NCBI GenBank assembly: GCA_937858715.1
Contig: CALLZY010000061.1
Location: 1-53,196 of the forward strand
Reading direction: 5' to 3'
From: an uncultured Chitinophagaceae bacterium
Lineage (GTDB): Bacteria; Bacteroidota; Bacteroidia; Chitinophagales; Chitinophagaceae
DNA length: 53,196 nucleotides
Shown one piece after another: positions 37,101 to 44,476 of this stretch. The notes beneath the pieces were generated by a model that was given only the letters and a program-made list of their open reading frames with translations, ran no database searches and was not told the DNA's origin. Numbering within the stretch: position 1 is the stretch's first letter; each line of letters begins with the position of its first letter. A program made the translations under genes and the position numbers.

Positions 37101-37254
37101 GCACAGACAGGTTAGTGCCTTTAACTGTAACGGTAACGCCAACTAATGGGGCACCGTCATTACCCTTTACTGCACCGGTAAGGTTTTTTTCCTGGGCGTT
37201 TGTTTGTATCAGCAAACCCAGGAAAATCATTAGCAGAAGCAAAAGTCTATTCAT
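34126..37254 (-). CDS. susC: SusC-like TonB-dependent transporter of the chondroitin/dermatan sulfate locus
   Basis: The 1042-residue outer-membrane barrel has a signal peptide ending TNAQ. A CarboxypepD_reg domain (about 23-100) is followed by VVVGYGTQRKKDVTVSIEKV, a plug with RIVIRGNNSITQDNSPLYII and the SusC signature IEVLKDASATAIYGSRGSNG. The barrel ends AYPR...GANLSL style. With SusD and the DUF5017 lipoprotein it should import sulfated oligosaccharides. The start at 37254 (MNRLLLLLMIF) is chosen because the longer frame to 37404 has no signal peptide. It heads the ten-gene minus-strand operon. CAAAAATA at 37442-37449 could be its -7 element, overlapped on the far side by operator B1. 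Confidence 0.95.
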   Translation of the reverse strand: MNRLLLLLMIFLGLLIQTNAQEKNLTGAVKGNDGAPLVGVTVTVKGTNLSVQTNKNGQYSIGPVAPNAVLVFTSIGYLKMEVPTSNKTIIDITLETEAVVMGDVVVVGYGTQRKKDVTVSIEKVSMGDLNKAPVRSFTEALAGRVAGVQVTSTDGQPGSASRIVIRGNNSITQDNSPLYIIDGFPMESPNSNILNSEDIESIEVLKDASATAIYGSRGSNGVIMITTKKGKEGPPVLTFNASYGIQQATKTMEMMSPYDFIRYQLERDSTTATALYLTGPGKTLNDYKTLAAIDWQGKVLRTAPMKTYSINLAGGSANTKYFISGSINDQDGIILNSNYTRYQGKITLDHTITKRLKAGINTNYSFLKQSGITVAGANGGGTSSSTNLMYAVWGYRPLQSSNSNIEESLIDPDLNYANDYRINPLLNLQNALNNRYTKNLIANAYAEYTILPDLKLKVTGGINSTTFRQDIFNNSKTQTGNPYSPNGMGVNGSVTYTENNTWLNENILSWNKKMSKEQTLTLVGVASFQGGKVNSYGSSAILVPNESLGISGLDQGTPVSISSSISNWTLASFAGRVNYNLMSKYYFTASYRADGSSRFAPGRRWGYFPSASVAWRFKNEGFFKNITVLSDAKLRIGYGANGNNRVGNFDYLSTITQPIASSYTVNNSVVGGSIPSAFGNADLKWETTYETNIGLDLSFFKSRVTLTADMYRKKTKDLLLLASLPPSSGYGSAYKNIGNVQNQGLELTLNTTNIRNNNFTWTSSFNIAFNQNKVLALTENQESMRFAAPFDNTWSNVPAYMAKLNNPLGQMIGYIWDGVYQYSDFYKNTAGVYVLKDEVPTNGNTRGNIQPGDIKYKDINGDGVINTSDYAVIGNGIPKHNGGFSNNFNYKGFDLNVFLQWSYGNDVMNGNKLMFEGNALNKATLNQFASYNDRWTPANTSSAIFRTKGFFGDGFSSYIVEDGSFLRLKTVALGYTVPPKLLKRAKIKSLRVYVSAQNLFTWTNYSGMDPEVNIYNSAVTPGFDWSSYPRATTVTFGANLSL

Positions 37255-37471
37255 ATAATTTCTGTTTTTGAAGAGTTGACATGTATATCCAAACAAATAT
37301 GTAAACTGATATTTCGTAATCAGTGCAATAAAACAGTACAGCAAGAACCTATTATTTCTGTTTCTGCGCAACGGCTGAATTTTTATAATGGTAGCAGCAT
37401 TCATATAATAAAAAATAAATCGTTAGATAATTAAGCCTTCTCAAAAATATAGGCTATCGTTGAAAATTTAT

Positions 37472-37489
37472 TGCGCAAACGGTTGTACA
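37472..37489. promoter_or_regulatory. LacI-family operator B1
   Basis: TGCGCAAACGGTTGTACA, with a central CG, differs from A2 at only three positions. It lies between susC and the GH105 gene, just upstream of a possible minus-strand -7 element (37442-37449), where bound repressor would block susC transcription. Confidence 0.82.
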
Positions 37490-37550
37490 AAATTGAAGTC
37501 ACATTTGGGAACAATTCATTCAAAGATTTTGTTCTGAACAGTACTGAAAT

Positions 37551-37568
37551 TGTGCAACCGTTTGTGCA
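37551..37568. promoter_or_regulatory. LacI-family operator B2
   Basis: TGTGCAACCGTTTGTGCA is 103 bp upstream of the GH105 start and has its centre 79 bp from that of B1. The pair could serve both divergent promoters, possibly with looping. Confidence 0.82.
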
Positions 37569-37670
37569 GGTGCTCTTACCGCTATTAATGTATTTTACAT
37601 CCAGAAAAAAAGGCTTACTCCAACCCGGAAGACCTGTACTTTATATTAGCGTTGATAAAAAAACTTCGGT

Positions 37671-39869
37671 ATGACTATAAAACACATTTATTTTTCAGTT
37701 TTTGTTTCTTTAACATCCCAATCACTTTCTGCACAAACAGATTTATCACCTGCAGTTGTCTTTGCTGCCATGCAAAAAACAGCCAACTGGCAAATTGCAG
37801 AGATAGAAAAAAATGGCTGGCGCTACCCCTCCACTGACTGGACGAATGGGGCCTATTATGCAGGACAAATGGAATGGGCAAAAATAGCAAATGACGAAAA
37901 ACAATTGCAATTTCTTAAAGCAGTTGGAGAAAAAAATAAATGGACCGGAGGCCCTGAACGCTTTTTTGCTGACGACTATTGCGTTGGGCAAACGTATGCT
38001 GAGCTGTTTATGCAGTATAAAGATTCGGCTATGATAAAACCAATGATTGAATTAGGAAATGATATTTTAAACCAACCGCATACAGAATCTTTATTGTGGA
38101 ATTTTGAGGGTGGCCTCCACAACAGGGAATGGGCATGGTGCGATGCACTTTTTATGGGGCCGCCCACACTTGGCTATCTGTACAAAATAACAGGCAATAA
38201 AAAATATATAGATGGCATGAATAAGCTCTGGTGGAAAAGCACCAACTATTTATACGATACAACTGAAAATTTGTACTTCCGCGACAGCCGCTTTTTTAAC
38301 CGAAAAGAAAAAAATGGGGCAAAAGTTTTTTGGAGCCGTGGCAACGGTTGGGTTATTGCAGGTATTGCAAGAATATTGAACAATATGCCTGCTAACTATC
38401 CAGACAGAAAAAGATATGAAAAGATATTTAAAGCAATGGCGAAACGCATTGCATCGTTGCAGCAAGCAGATGGAACCTGGCATGCAAGCCTGCTCGACCC
38501 CGCAAGTTATGCGCCGAAAGAAACAAGTGGTACAGGATTTTTTGCATACTCATTAGCCTGGGGAATTAACAACGGCCTTCTTTCTTACAACGAATATTAT
38601 CCCACTGTAAAAAAAGCCTGGAATGCATTGGTTGGTTGTGTGCATGAAAATGGAAAATTAGGTTTTGTACAAGTACCCGGCGCTGCGCCTGAAAAAGTAA
38701 CTTACGATGATACAGAAGTGTATGGCGTGGGTGCATTTCTTTTAGCAGGCACAGAATTGTTTAAGCTTCTCTTTGAAAAAGAAAAGGGAACAAAAGTCAT
38801 TGTTGAAAATACAACTGTTGTAAACAGGCAATATGAAATGGTTGAAATAAAATGGGAAAAACTGGCGGCATTAAAATTCAATTCAAAAAACATTGTTGTT
38901 ATTAATGCACAAACAGGTGAAGAAGTTCCTTCACAACTAATTTACAATGGAAGTTCTCTGCCTCAGTCACTCATTTTCCAGTCTGGGGCAACTGCAGGGA
39001 GTTCTTCATTTTTCATGCTTAAAAAACAAAAACCGGGAACTTACGCTGCCAAAACATATGGACGACTTGTGCCGGAGAGGATGGATGATTTTGCGTGGGA
39101 AAACGATCGCATCGCTTTTCGCATGTATGGCCCGGCTTTAGAAAAAAATGGTGAGGTCAGTAATGGTATAGATGTTTGGGCAAAACGAACAAATAAGTTA
39201 GTGATAAACGACTGGTACAAAACAAATGACTATCACAAAGACCACGGCGAAGGTTTGGATTTTTATGGCGTAGGTAAAACATTGGGCGCTGGCGGCGTTG
39301 CTCCTTTCATCAACAACAGCCTCTATCCTTCCAAAAACTTTACAACGTATAAAATAATTGAAAACGGCCCGCTGCGTACAAAGTTTCAACTGAATTATGC
39401 AGGCTGGAATGCAGCAGGCATAAACGTAAAAGAAACAAAAACCATTACATTGGATGCGGGTTCCTTTTTAAATAAAGTTGAGGTGAAATACAGTTTTGCA
39501 AATGCAACGCTACCTGTTGCAGCAGGCATTGCTATTTTACCGGGAGAAGGAGAAAGCTGGAATCAAACCGGGAAATATGGTTTGCTGGCTTACAAACAAC
39601 CGGCGCAGGAAAACGGCATTATCAGTTTAGGTGTTGTTATTCCACAACCTGCAGTTGCCGGTGAAATTGATTTGGCTGAAAAAGACCATTACAATCATAC
39701 AGGTCATTTTATTTTAGCAACCACAATAAATAAAAACAAACCTTTCACCTATTACCAGGGCGCCAATTGGAATAAAGAAGGAAGCTTTCAATCTTTTGAT
39801 GATTGGAAGCAATACCTGCAAAACAAATTGCTTCAGTTAGACAATCCGCTAAAAATAAAAATTCAATAA
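37671..39869 (+). CDS. GH105-like unsaturated uronyl hydrolase fused to DUF4861
   Basis: The 732-residue secreted protein has a signal peptide ending SLSAQ. Residues about 28-370 form the (alpha/alpha)6 barrel of GH88/GH105, with the putative catalytic Asp158 in EWAWCDALFMGPP, FWSRGNGW (220-227) and VTYDDTEVYGVGAF. Residues about 375-732 are a DUF4861-type beta domain (VVINAQTGEEVPSQL, WENDRIAFRMYGP, YKIIENGPLRTKF). Family members hydrate the double bond of lyase products to release the unsaturated uronate as a keto-acid and free the next sugar. GH105 is better known from pectin degradation and GH88 from glycosaminoglycans, so a GH105-type enzyme here is slightly unexpected. It is the first gene of the plus-strand operon. 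Confidence 0.88.
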   Translation: MTIKHIYFSVFVSLTSQSLSAQTDLSPAVVFAAMQKTANWQIAEIEKNGWRYPSTDWTNGAYYAGQMEWAKIANDEKQLQFLKAVGEKNKWTGGPERFFADDYCVGQTYAELFMQYKDSAMIKPMIELGNDILNQPHTESLLWNFEGGLHNREWAWCDALFMGPPTLGYLYKITGNKKYIDGMNKLWWKSTNYLYDTTENLYFRDSRFFNRKEKNGAKVFWSRGNGWVIAGIARILNNMPANYPDRKRYEKIFKAMAKRIASLQQADGTWHASLLDPASYAPKETSGTGFFAYSLAWGINNGLLSYNEYYPTVKKAWNALVGCVHENGKLGFVQVPGAAPEKVTYDDTEVYGVGAFLLAGTELFKLLFEKEKGTKVIVENTTVVNRQYEMVEIKWEKLAALKFNSKNIVVINAQTGEEVPSQLIYNGSSLPQSLIFQSGATAGSSSFFMLKKQKPGTYAAKTYGRLVPERMDDFAWENDRIAFRMYGPALEKNGEVSNGIDVWAKRTNKLVINDWYKTNDYHKDHGEGLDFYGVGKTLGAGGVAPFINNSLYPSKNFTTYKIIENGPLRTKFQLNYAGWNAAGINVKETKTITLDAGSFLNKVEVKYSFANATLPVAAGIAILPGEGESWNQTGKYGLLAYKQPAQENGIISLGVVIPQPAVAGEIDLAEKDHYNHTGHFILATTINKNKPFTYYQGANWNKEGSFQSFDDWKQYLQNKLLQLDNPLKIKIQ

Positions 39870-39900
39870 CATCCAATTTTATCATCTCTTAATAAAACAC

Positions 39901-40674
39901 ATGCAAACAGTTCTAAACAAATTCAGGTTAGATAATAAAGTGGCATTGGTAACAGGCTGCTCCAGTGGTATAGGTATGGCAATGGCTGTTGCATTGGCCG
40001 AAGCCGGTGCAGACATTATCGGCGTAAGCAACGACATGGAAAAGTCGGGAACTTCTGTAAAACAAGCGGTGGAAGCTGCCGGAAGAAAATTCAATCCCTA
40101 TCAATGTGATTTTGGAGACAGAACATCGCTGTATCAATTTATCAATAAAGTAAAAACTGATTTTGAGATAATAGACATCCTCATTAATAATGCTGGCATT
40201 ATTTTGCGCAATCCCATTGCCGGACATAGTGATGACTATTGGGACAAGGTAATTGAAATAAACCAGAATGCTCAATTCATCCTTACCCGTGAAATTGGAA
40301 AACGTATGATAGAAAGAGGCTACGGCAAAATTGTATTTACCGCTTCCATGCTCACATTTCAGGGTGGTGTAAATGTACCTGGCTATACAGCAAGCAAATC
40401 GGCAGTAGGTGGTTTAACCAAAGCATTCGCCAATGAATGGGCAAGCAAAGGTGTTACGGTTAATGCTATTGCACCGGGGTACATTTCCACAGCAAACACC
40501 GCCGCATTAAGAGCAGATGAAGAACGAAGCAAATCCATCCTCGACCGCATACCTGCAGGAAGATGGGGCGAACCGGATGATTTTACCGGCCCCGTTGTGT
40601 TTTTATCCTCTGATGCTTCAGCCTATATGCAGGGAACAATAATGACAGTTGATGGCGGATGGATGGGAAGATAA
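39901..40674 (+). CDS. kduD: KduD-like short-chain dehydrogenase
   Basis: The 257-residue SDR has the Rossmann motif TGCSSGIGMAMA (about 19-30), INNAGII, the catalytic Ser-Tyr-Lys set (FTASML, YTASKSAVGG), and a KduD-like end (IAPGYISTANTAALRADEERSKSILDRIPAGRWGEPDDF...MTVDGGWMGR). KduD reduces 2,5-diketo-3-deoxygluconate to 2-keto-3-deoxygluconate. In glycosaminoglycan catabolism the equivalent step processes the unsaturated uronate set free by the hydrolase encoded just upstream (31 bp gap). The isomerase (KduI/DhuI) that precedes this step is absent from the window. Confidence 0.88.
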   Translation: MQTVLNKFRLDNKVALVTGCSSGIGMAMAVALAEAGADIIGVSNDMEKSGTSVKQAVEAAGRKFNPYQCDFGDRTSLYQFINKVKTDFEIIDILINNAGIILRNPIAGHSDDYWDKVIEINQNAQFILTREIGKRMIERGYGKIVFTASMLTFQGGVNVPGYTASKSAVGGLTKAFANEWASKGVTVNAIAPGYISTANTAALRADEERSKSILDRIPAGRWGEPDDFTGPVVFLSSDASAYMQGTIMTVDGGWMGR

Positions 40675-40703
40675 ACAGAATTCAATCTCTTAAAACTTAT
40701 AAG

Positions 40704-41747
40704 ATGTTTATATCAGATATTTTAAAAGAATATGGGTTGGATGAAAAATCAGTTTCTGTTACAAGTTTTGGTAATGGCCTGATTAATAACACCTGGATGG
40801 TGGAGAATGGTAATGATTACATACTTCAACGTATCAACAGCAATGTGTTTAAAGAACCAGAAGCGATTGCATCAAATATTGACTGCATAGGCAAATATTT
40901 ATCTGAAGTGCACCCAGGCTATAAATTTACCATGCCGGTTAATTTATTAAACGGTTCCACTCTGCTATGCAAAAACGATGAAGGTTACTTCAGGATGTTT
41001 GCTTTTGTAGAAGGTTCTCACTCCAAAGATGTAGTGCAAACTCCTGCGCAGGCATACGAAGCTGCACAGCAATTTGGCAGGTTTACGGCATTGCTCAATG
41101 GATTCGATGTAAATAAGCTTAAAATCACCATACCCGACTTTCATAATCTTCACCTGCGGCACCAGCAGTTCCAGCAGGCTCTTGCAAATGGCAACAAAGA
41201 GAGAATAATGGAAGCCGGTGCGCTGATAAATAATTTATTGAGCTATCGAAATATCGTTGCTCAATACGAAAATATTATTAACAGCGATGATTTTAAACTG
41301 CGGGTCACCCACCACGACACTAAAATAAGCAATGTGCTCTTCGACAGCAATGATAATGGCTTATGCGTAATTGACCTTGATACAGTAATGCCGGGATATT
41401 TCATCAGCGATGTGGGAGACATGATGCGTACTTATCTTTCACCAGTTAGTGAAGAAGAGAAAGATTACAGTAAAATTGAGGTGAGAGACGATTTTTATAA
41501 AGCAGTAGTAACCGGTTACTATAATGAAATGAAAGATGTTTTAACTGAAACAGAAAAGCAATACTTTTTCTATTCCGGCACATTTATGATTTATATGCAG
41601 GCTCTCCGCTTTCTGACAGACTACTTAAATAACGACATTTATTACGGAGAAAAATATCCGGGCCACAATTTTGTAAGAGCGGGTAACCAGGCTGTATTAC
41701 TGCAAAGACTCTTAGAAAAAAAACGACAGCTGGAAAATATTTTATAA
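40704..41747 (+). CDS. Aminoglycoside-phosphotransferase-fold sugar kinase (N-acetylhexosamine 1-kinase-like)
   Basis: The 347-residue APH-fold kinase contains the nucleotide-loop region FGNGLINNTWMVENG, the catalytic THHDTKISNVLFD (His204-Asp205...Asn210) and the metal-binding VIDLDTVMPG (Asp224, Asp226). It is of the type related to N-acetylhexosamine 1-kinase (NahK), which phosphorylates GalNAc or GlcNAc at the anomeric carbon. It lies directly before galE, with a nucleotidyltransferase under the same operator type at 15.9 kb. Together these point to anomeric activation of the GalNAc released from chondroitin. The frame opens at 40659 within the SDR gene, and the ATG at 40704 is chosen. 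Confidence 0.82.
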   Translation: MFISDILKEYGLDEKSVSVTSFGNGLINNTWMVENGNDYILQRINSNVFKEPEAIASNIDCIGKYLSEVHPGYKFTMPVNLLNGSTLLCKNDEGYFRMFAFVEGSHSKDVVQTPAQAYEAAQQFGRFTALLNGFDVNKLKITIPDFHNLHLRHQQFQQALANGNKERIMEAGALINNLLSYRNIVAQYENIINSDDFKLRVTHHDTKISNVLFDSNDNGLCVIDLDTVMPGYFISDVGDMMRTYLSPVSEEEKDYSKIEVRDDFYKAVVTGYYNEMKDVLTETEKQYFFYSGTFMIYMQALRFLTDYLNNDIYYGEKYPGHNFVRAGNQAVLLQRLLEKKRQLENIL

Positions 41748-41753
41748 ACAGGC

Positions 41754-42782
41754 ATGATGCAAAACAAAACCGTATTAGTTACAGGAGGAGCCGGATATAT
41801 TGGATCCCATACCGTAGTTGAATTAATAGAAGATGGGTTTGAAGTGATCGTTATTGATGACCTTAGTAACTCTGAAGTATTTATACTGGAAAGAATAAAA
41901 CAGATAACAAAAACAGCCCCATTATTTTATAAAAAAGATTTGTGCGGATACGAAGAAGTAAAAAAAATATTTTCTTCACACTCCATTGATGTTGTAATTC
42001 ACTTTGCTGCTTTTAAGTCAGTTGGAGATTCTGTAAAAGAGCCTTTGAAATACTTTCAGAATAACCTGGTTTCTATGATGAATGTGCTCCGGGCGATGCA
42101 GGAAACCGGCGTTAAAAATTTGATTTTTTCTTCCTCGGCCACTGTATATGGTCAGCCTGAGCTCTTACCTGCCACAGAGCAAACACCTTTTCAAAAAGCC
42201 CTTTCTGCTTATGGCAGCACAAAACAAATTGGAGAGGAAATACTGGAAAAAATTTGTGCTTCCGGCAAAATCAATAATATTTCATTGCGGTATTTTAATC
42301 CCGTTGGTGCACATGCTTCTGCTTTGATTGGCGAATTACCCAAAGGAATCCCCAATAACCTGTTTCCGTATGTAATGCAAACAGCCAGCGGCAAACTGAA
42401 ACAGCTTACTGTTTTTGGTAACGATTATGATACTCCCGATGGCAGTTGCCTCAGAGATTATATCCATGTAGTTGATTTGGCCAAAGCACATGTTCAGGCC
42501 TGCAAAAGGCTTTTAAAACAAGAGCAGGAAGATCACTTTGAAGTATTTAACCTGGGTACAGGAAAAGGCACATCTGTGCTGGAAATAATTTCTTCATTTG
42601 AAAAAGTTACAGGTCAAAAAATTAGTTATGTAATAGGAAAACGCCGTGAAGGTGATGCCACTGCCGTATATGCAGATGCAACAAAGGCTGACGAGGTACT
42701 GGGCTGGAAAGCAAAATTAAACCTCGATGAAATGATTGCCTCTTCGTGGGCATGGGAACAAAATCTGATGCTGAAGAAGTAA
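41754..42782 (+). CDS. galE: UDP-glucose/UDP-N-acetylglucosamine 4-epimerase
   Basis: The 342-residue extended SDR has VLVTGGAGYIGSHT (NAD loop), the catalytic Ser in FSSSATVYG (about 126-134) and Tyr153-x3-Lys157 in YGSTK, then RYFNPVGAH and RREGDATAVYADATKA. By eye, the position equal to the size-restricting Tyr299 of E. coli GalE is Val305 here. A small residue is expected to admit N-acetylated UDP-sugars, so UDP-GalNAc/UDP-GlcNAc interconversion is likely. It is 6 bp from the kinase gene. An alternative ATG at 41757 would remove one residue. Confidence 0.93.
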   Translation: MMQNKTVLVTGGAGYIGSHTVVELIEDGFEVIVIDDLSNSEVFILERIKQITKTAPLFYKKDLCGYEEVKKIFSSHSIDVVIHFAAFKSVGDSVKEPLKYFQNNLVSMMNVLRAMQETGVKNLIFSSSATVYGQPELLPATEQTPFQKALSAYGSTKQIGEEILEKICASGKINNISLRYFNPVGAHASALIGELPKGIPNNLFPYVMQTASGKLKQLTVFGNDYDTPDGSCLRDYIHVVDLAKAHVQACKRLLKQEQEDHFEVFNLGTGKGTSVLEIISSFEKVTGQKISYVIGKRREGDATAVYADATKADEVLGWKAKLNLDEMIASSWAWEQNLMLKK

Positions 42783-42966
42783 CACACAATGCGGACTCGG
42801 CACGGGGGCAGCGGCAAGGTTCCACTTGCTTTTACAGGTATTATCATGCAAGTAGTTCAGCTTTTGCAGTACAGTCATCTTTGAATAATGGAGAGTCAGG
42901 CAGCTAACTCACAAACCCTGAGCCAGGACTACGCATAAGAAGGTTGTGTTGAACTGAACCCCGGAA

Positions 42967-43010
42967 AACAAGATTCCAGGCCTGTCTGTCCGGTAGGCAG
43001 GGGCAGTAAA
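42967..43010. repeat. Small palindrome downstream of galE
   Basis: CCTGTCT and AGGCAGG, within the stretch around 42982-43005, form a 7-bp stem including one G-U around GTCCGGT. It could end either the galE or the response-regulator transcript but lacks a T-run. The rest of 42783-43057 shows no gene I can support. Confidence 0.4.
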
Positions 43011-43057
43011 CTCTATCAGTTAGAAGATTGACAACTATTTAGCAGCCAGGCTCAAAA

Positions 43058-43114
43058 AAAAGCATTAGGGCACATACAGCTTATGCTTGATAGCATAAAC
43101 AACTACTCCGATTG
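43058..43114. repeat. 57-bp duplicated segment, copy 2 (response-regulator 3' end)
   Basis: This is the source copy of 15820-15876 (55 of 57 identical). It encodes the last codons of the response regulator and includes the TTATGC-TTGATA-GCATAA hairpin (43081-43098). Confidence 0.85.
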
Positions 43115-43730
43115 AGTTTTTCGAACCCGTTTTCTCCTGTATCTTCTCCCGGTGGCTTTCTACCGTCCGGATACTCAGGCCCAGTTTGGTTGCAATCTCT
43201 TTATTTGTGTACTGCTCACAGACTAATTTGATAATATCTGATTCCCGGCTCGTAAACCTGGCTGCAGGCTGCGGACGATTGGGGGTAAACCTGCTCTCAG
43301 CAATCAGCCTGCTCAGTTTCATACTGGTGGCCGAACAATAATACGTTCCTCCATCATGCACTGTTTTGGTAGCTAATAGCAGCTCGTTCTTATTGGTATT
43401 CTTAAGCAGGTAACCCTTTGCACCGGCCTCCAGCATTTCCACAACTAAATTATCATCATTAAACATGGTAAGGGCAATCACTTTTACTTCCGGGAACTGT
43501 GCCTTAATAATTTTACAGGCAGCTATGCCATCCATTTCCGGCATCATGATGTCAGAAATAACTACATCAGGCTGTACCCTTTCTGTAAGCTCTATCAGTT
43601 CCTTACCGTCATTGGCCTCTCCGATGAGTTCTAACTCCTCCTGGTTCTTCAAAAGCACTTTAAATCCATCCCTGAAAATAGCATGGTCGTCTGCTATTAC
43701 GATCTTAATCGTTCTGTATTGATTAATCAT
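43065..43730 (-). CDS. NarL/FixJ-type response regulator
   Basis: The 221-residue regulator has a receiver domain with the acidic pair Asp14/Asp15 and phospho-acceptor Asp60 in DVVISDIMMPEMDG. Thr in ALTM and Lys in YLLKN complete the site. The LuxR-type HTH lies at about 155-215 (FTSRESDIIKLVCEQYTNKEIATKLGLSIRTVESHREKIQEKTG). Its start overlaps the histidine kinase stop (TCAT on the plus strand), so the pair is translationally coupled. The output genes are unknown. Its last 17 codons are the part duplicated at 15.8 kb. Confidence 0.95.
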   Translation of the reverse strand: MINQYRTIKIVIADDHAIFRDGFKVLLKNQEELELIGEANDGKELIELTERVQPDVVISDIMMPEMDGIAACKIIKAQFPEVKVIALTMFNDDNLVVEMLEAGAKGYLLKNTNKNELLLATKTVHDGGTYYCSATSMKLSRLIAESRFTPNRPQPAARFTSRESDIIKLVCEQYTNKEIATKLGLSIRTVESHREKIQEKTGSKNSIGVVVYAIKHKLYVP

Positions 43731-44476
43731 CTGATCGGTATTTCAAAAAATAACACGGTACCCTTATCAGGCTCCGATTCTACATCCATTGTCCCGCCCA
43801 TCATCGTAGTCCGGTTGCTCAGGCTGCGCATGCCGATACCCGGATACTTCCCCCTTTGTTCCGGTACATGAAAGCCCCTGCCGTTATCCCGGTACTGGAT
43901 GGACAGTATCCCGTTTCTGAAGGTAAAACTGATATCCAGTTGCGTGGCCTTGGCATGTTTCATACAGTTATGGATACACTCCTGTACAATACGGTACAGG
44001 TGAATAGACTGTTCCTCAGTAAACGGAGGCAATTCAAAATAATCAAAGCGCATATGTATTCCGCTGGAGCCTTCAGCATTCGTAATGAAATCTTCGATAG
44101 CGGCAACCAGTCCTTTCCGCTGTAGCACACTTGGCATCAGGTTATTCGAAACCTCCCGCATCCTGGCTATCACCTCGTCTAACTGGGCACTCGCCTTCTT
44201 AAGTTCTTCCTGTTCTTCCGCATCGGACACATTCGCATTGTCCACCCGGAATTTAATTACTGATAATACGGGTCCCACATCATCATGAAGGTCAATGGCA
44301 ATCCTGGCCCGTTCCCTTTCCATAGCCGAGATTTCCGCCAGGGCATTGGCTTTCTGCAATTCCATGTTTCTTCGCTGTTGCCTTATAACAGAAATGGCAA
44401 AATAGCCAATAATAATCCCAAGCACCACCACGGTGATAATCACAGCCATGTAAATTCTCGCTTCTTGGGCATCCAT
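43727..44476 (-). CDS. NarX/DesK-type sensor histidine kinase, short form
   Basis: The 249-residue kinase has one N-terminal membrane segment (about 9-31) and essentially no extracytoplasmic domain. A coiled linker leads to the HisKA_3 box RARIAIDLHDDVGPVLS with His64. The ATPase domain has QECIHNCMKHAKAT (N box), RDNGRGF and PGIGMRSLSNR. With no periplasmic sensor it may sense through the membrane or through the multi-pass protein encoded just upstream, whose gene overlaps its start by 37 bp. Confidence 0.93.
   Translation of the reverse strand: MDAQEARIYMAVIITVVVLGIIIGYFAISVIRQQRRNMELQKANALAEISAMERERARIAIDLHDDVGPVLSVIKFRVDNANVSDAEEQEELKKASAQLDEVIARMREVSNNLMPSVLQRKGLVAAIEDFITNAEGSSGIHMRFDYFELPPFTEEQSIHLYRIVQECIHNCMKHAKATQLDISFTFRNGILSIQYRDNGRGFHVPEQRGKYPGIGMRSLSNRTTMMGGTMDVESEPDKGTVLFFEIPIR

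Noticed and set aside
43081-43098. The TTATGC-GCATAA hairpin as a terminator of the response-regulator gene
   Set aside because: It lies inside the last codons and has no adjacent T-run on the minus strand. It is simply part of the coding sequence there.
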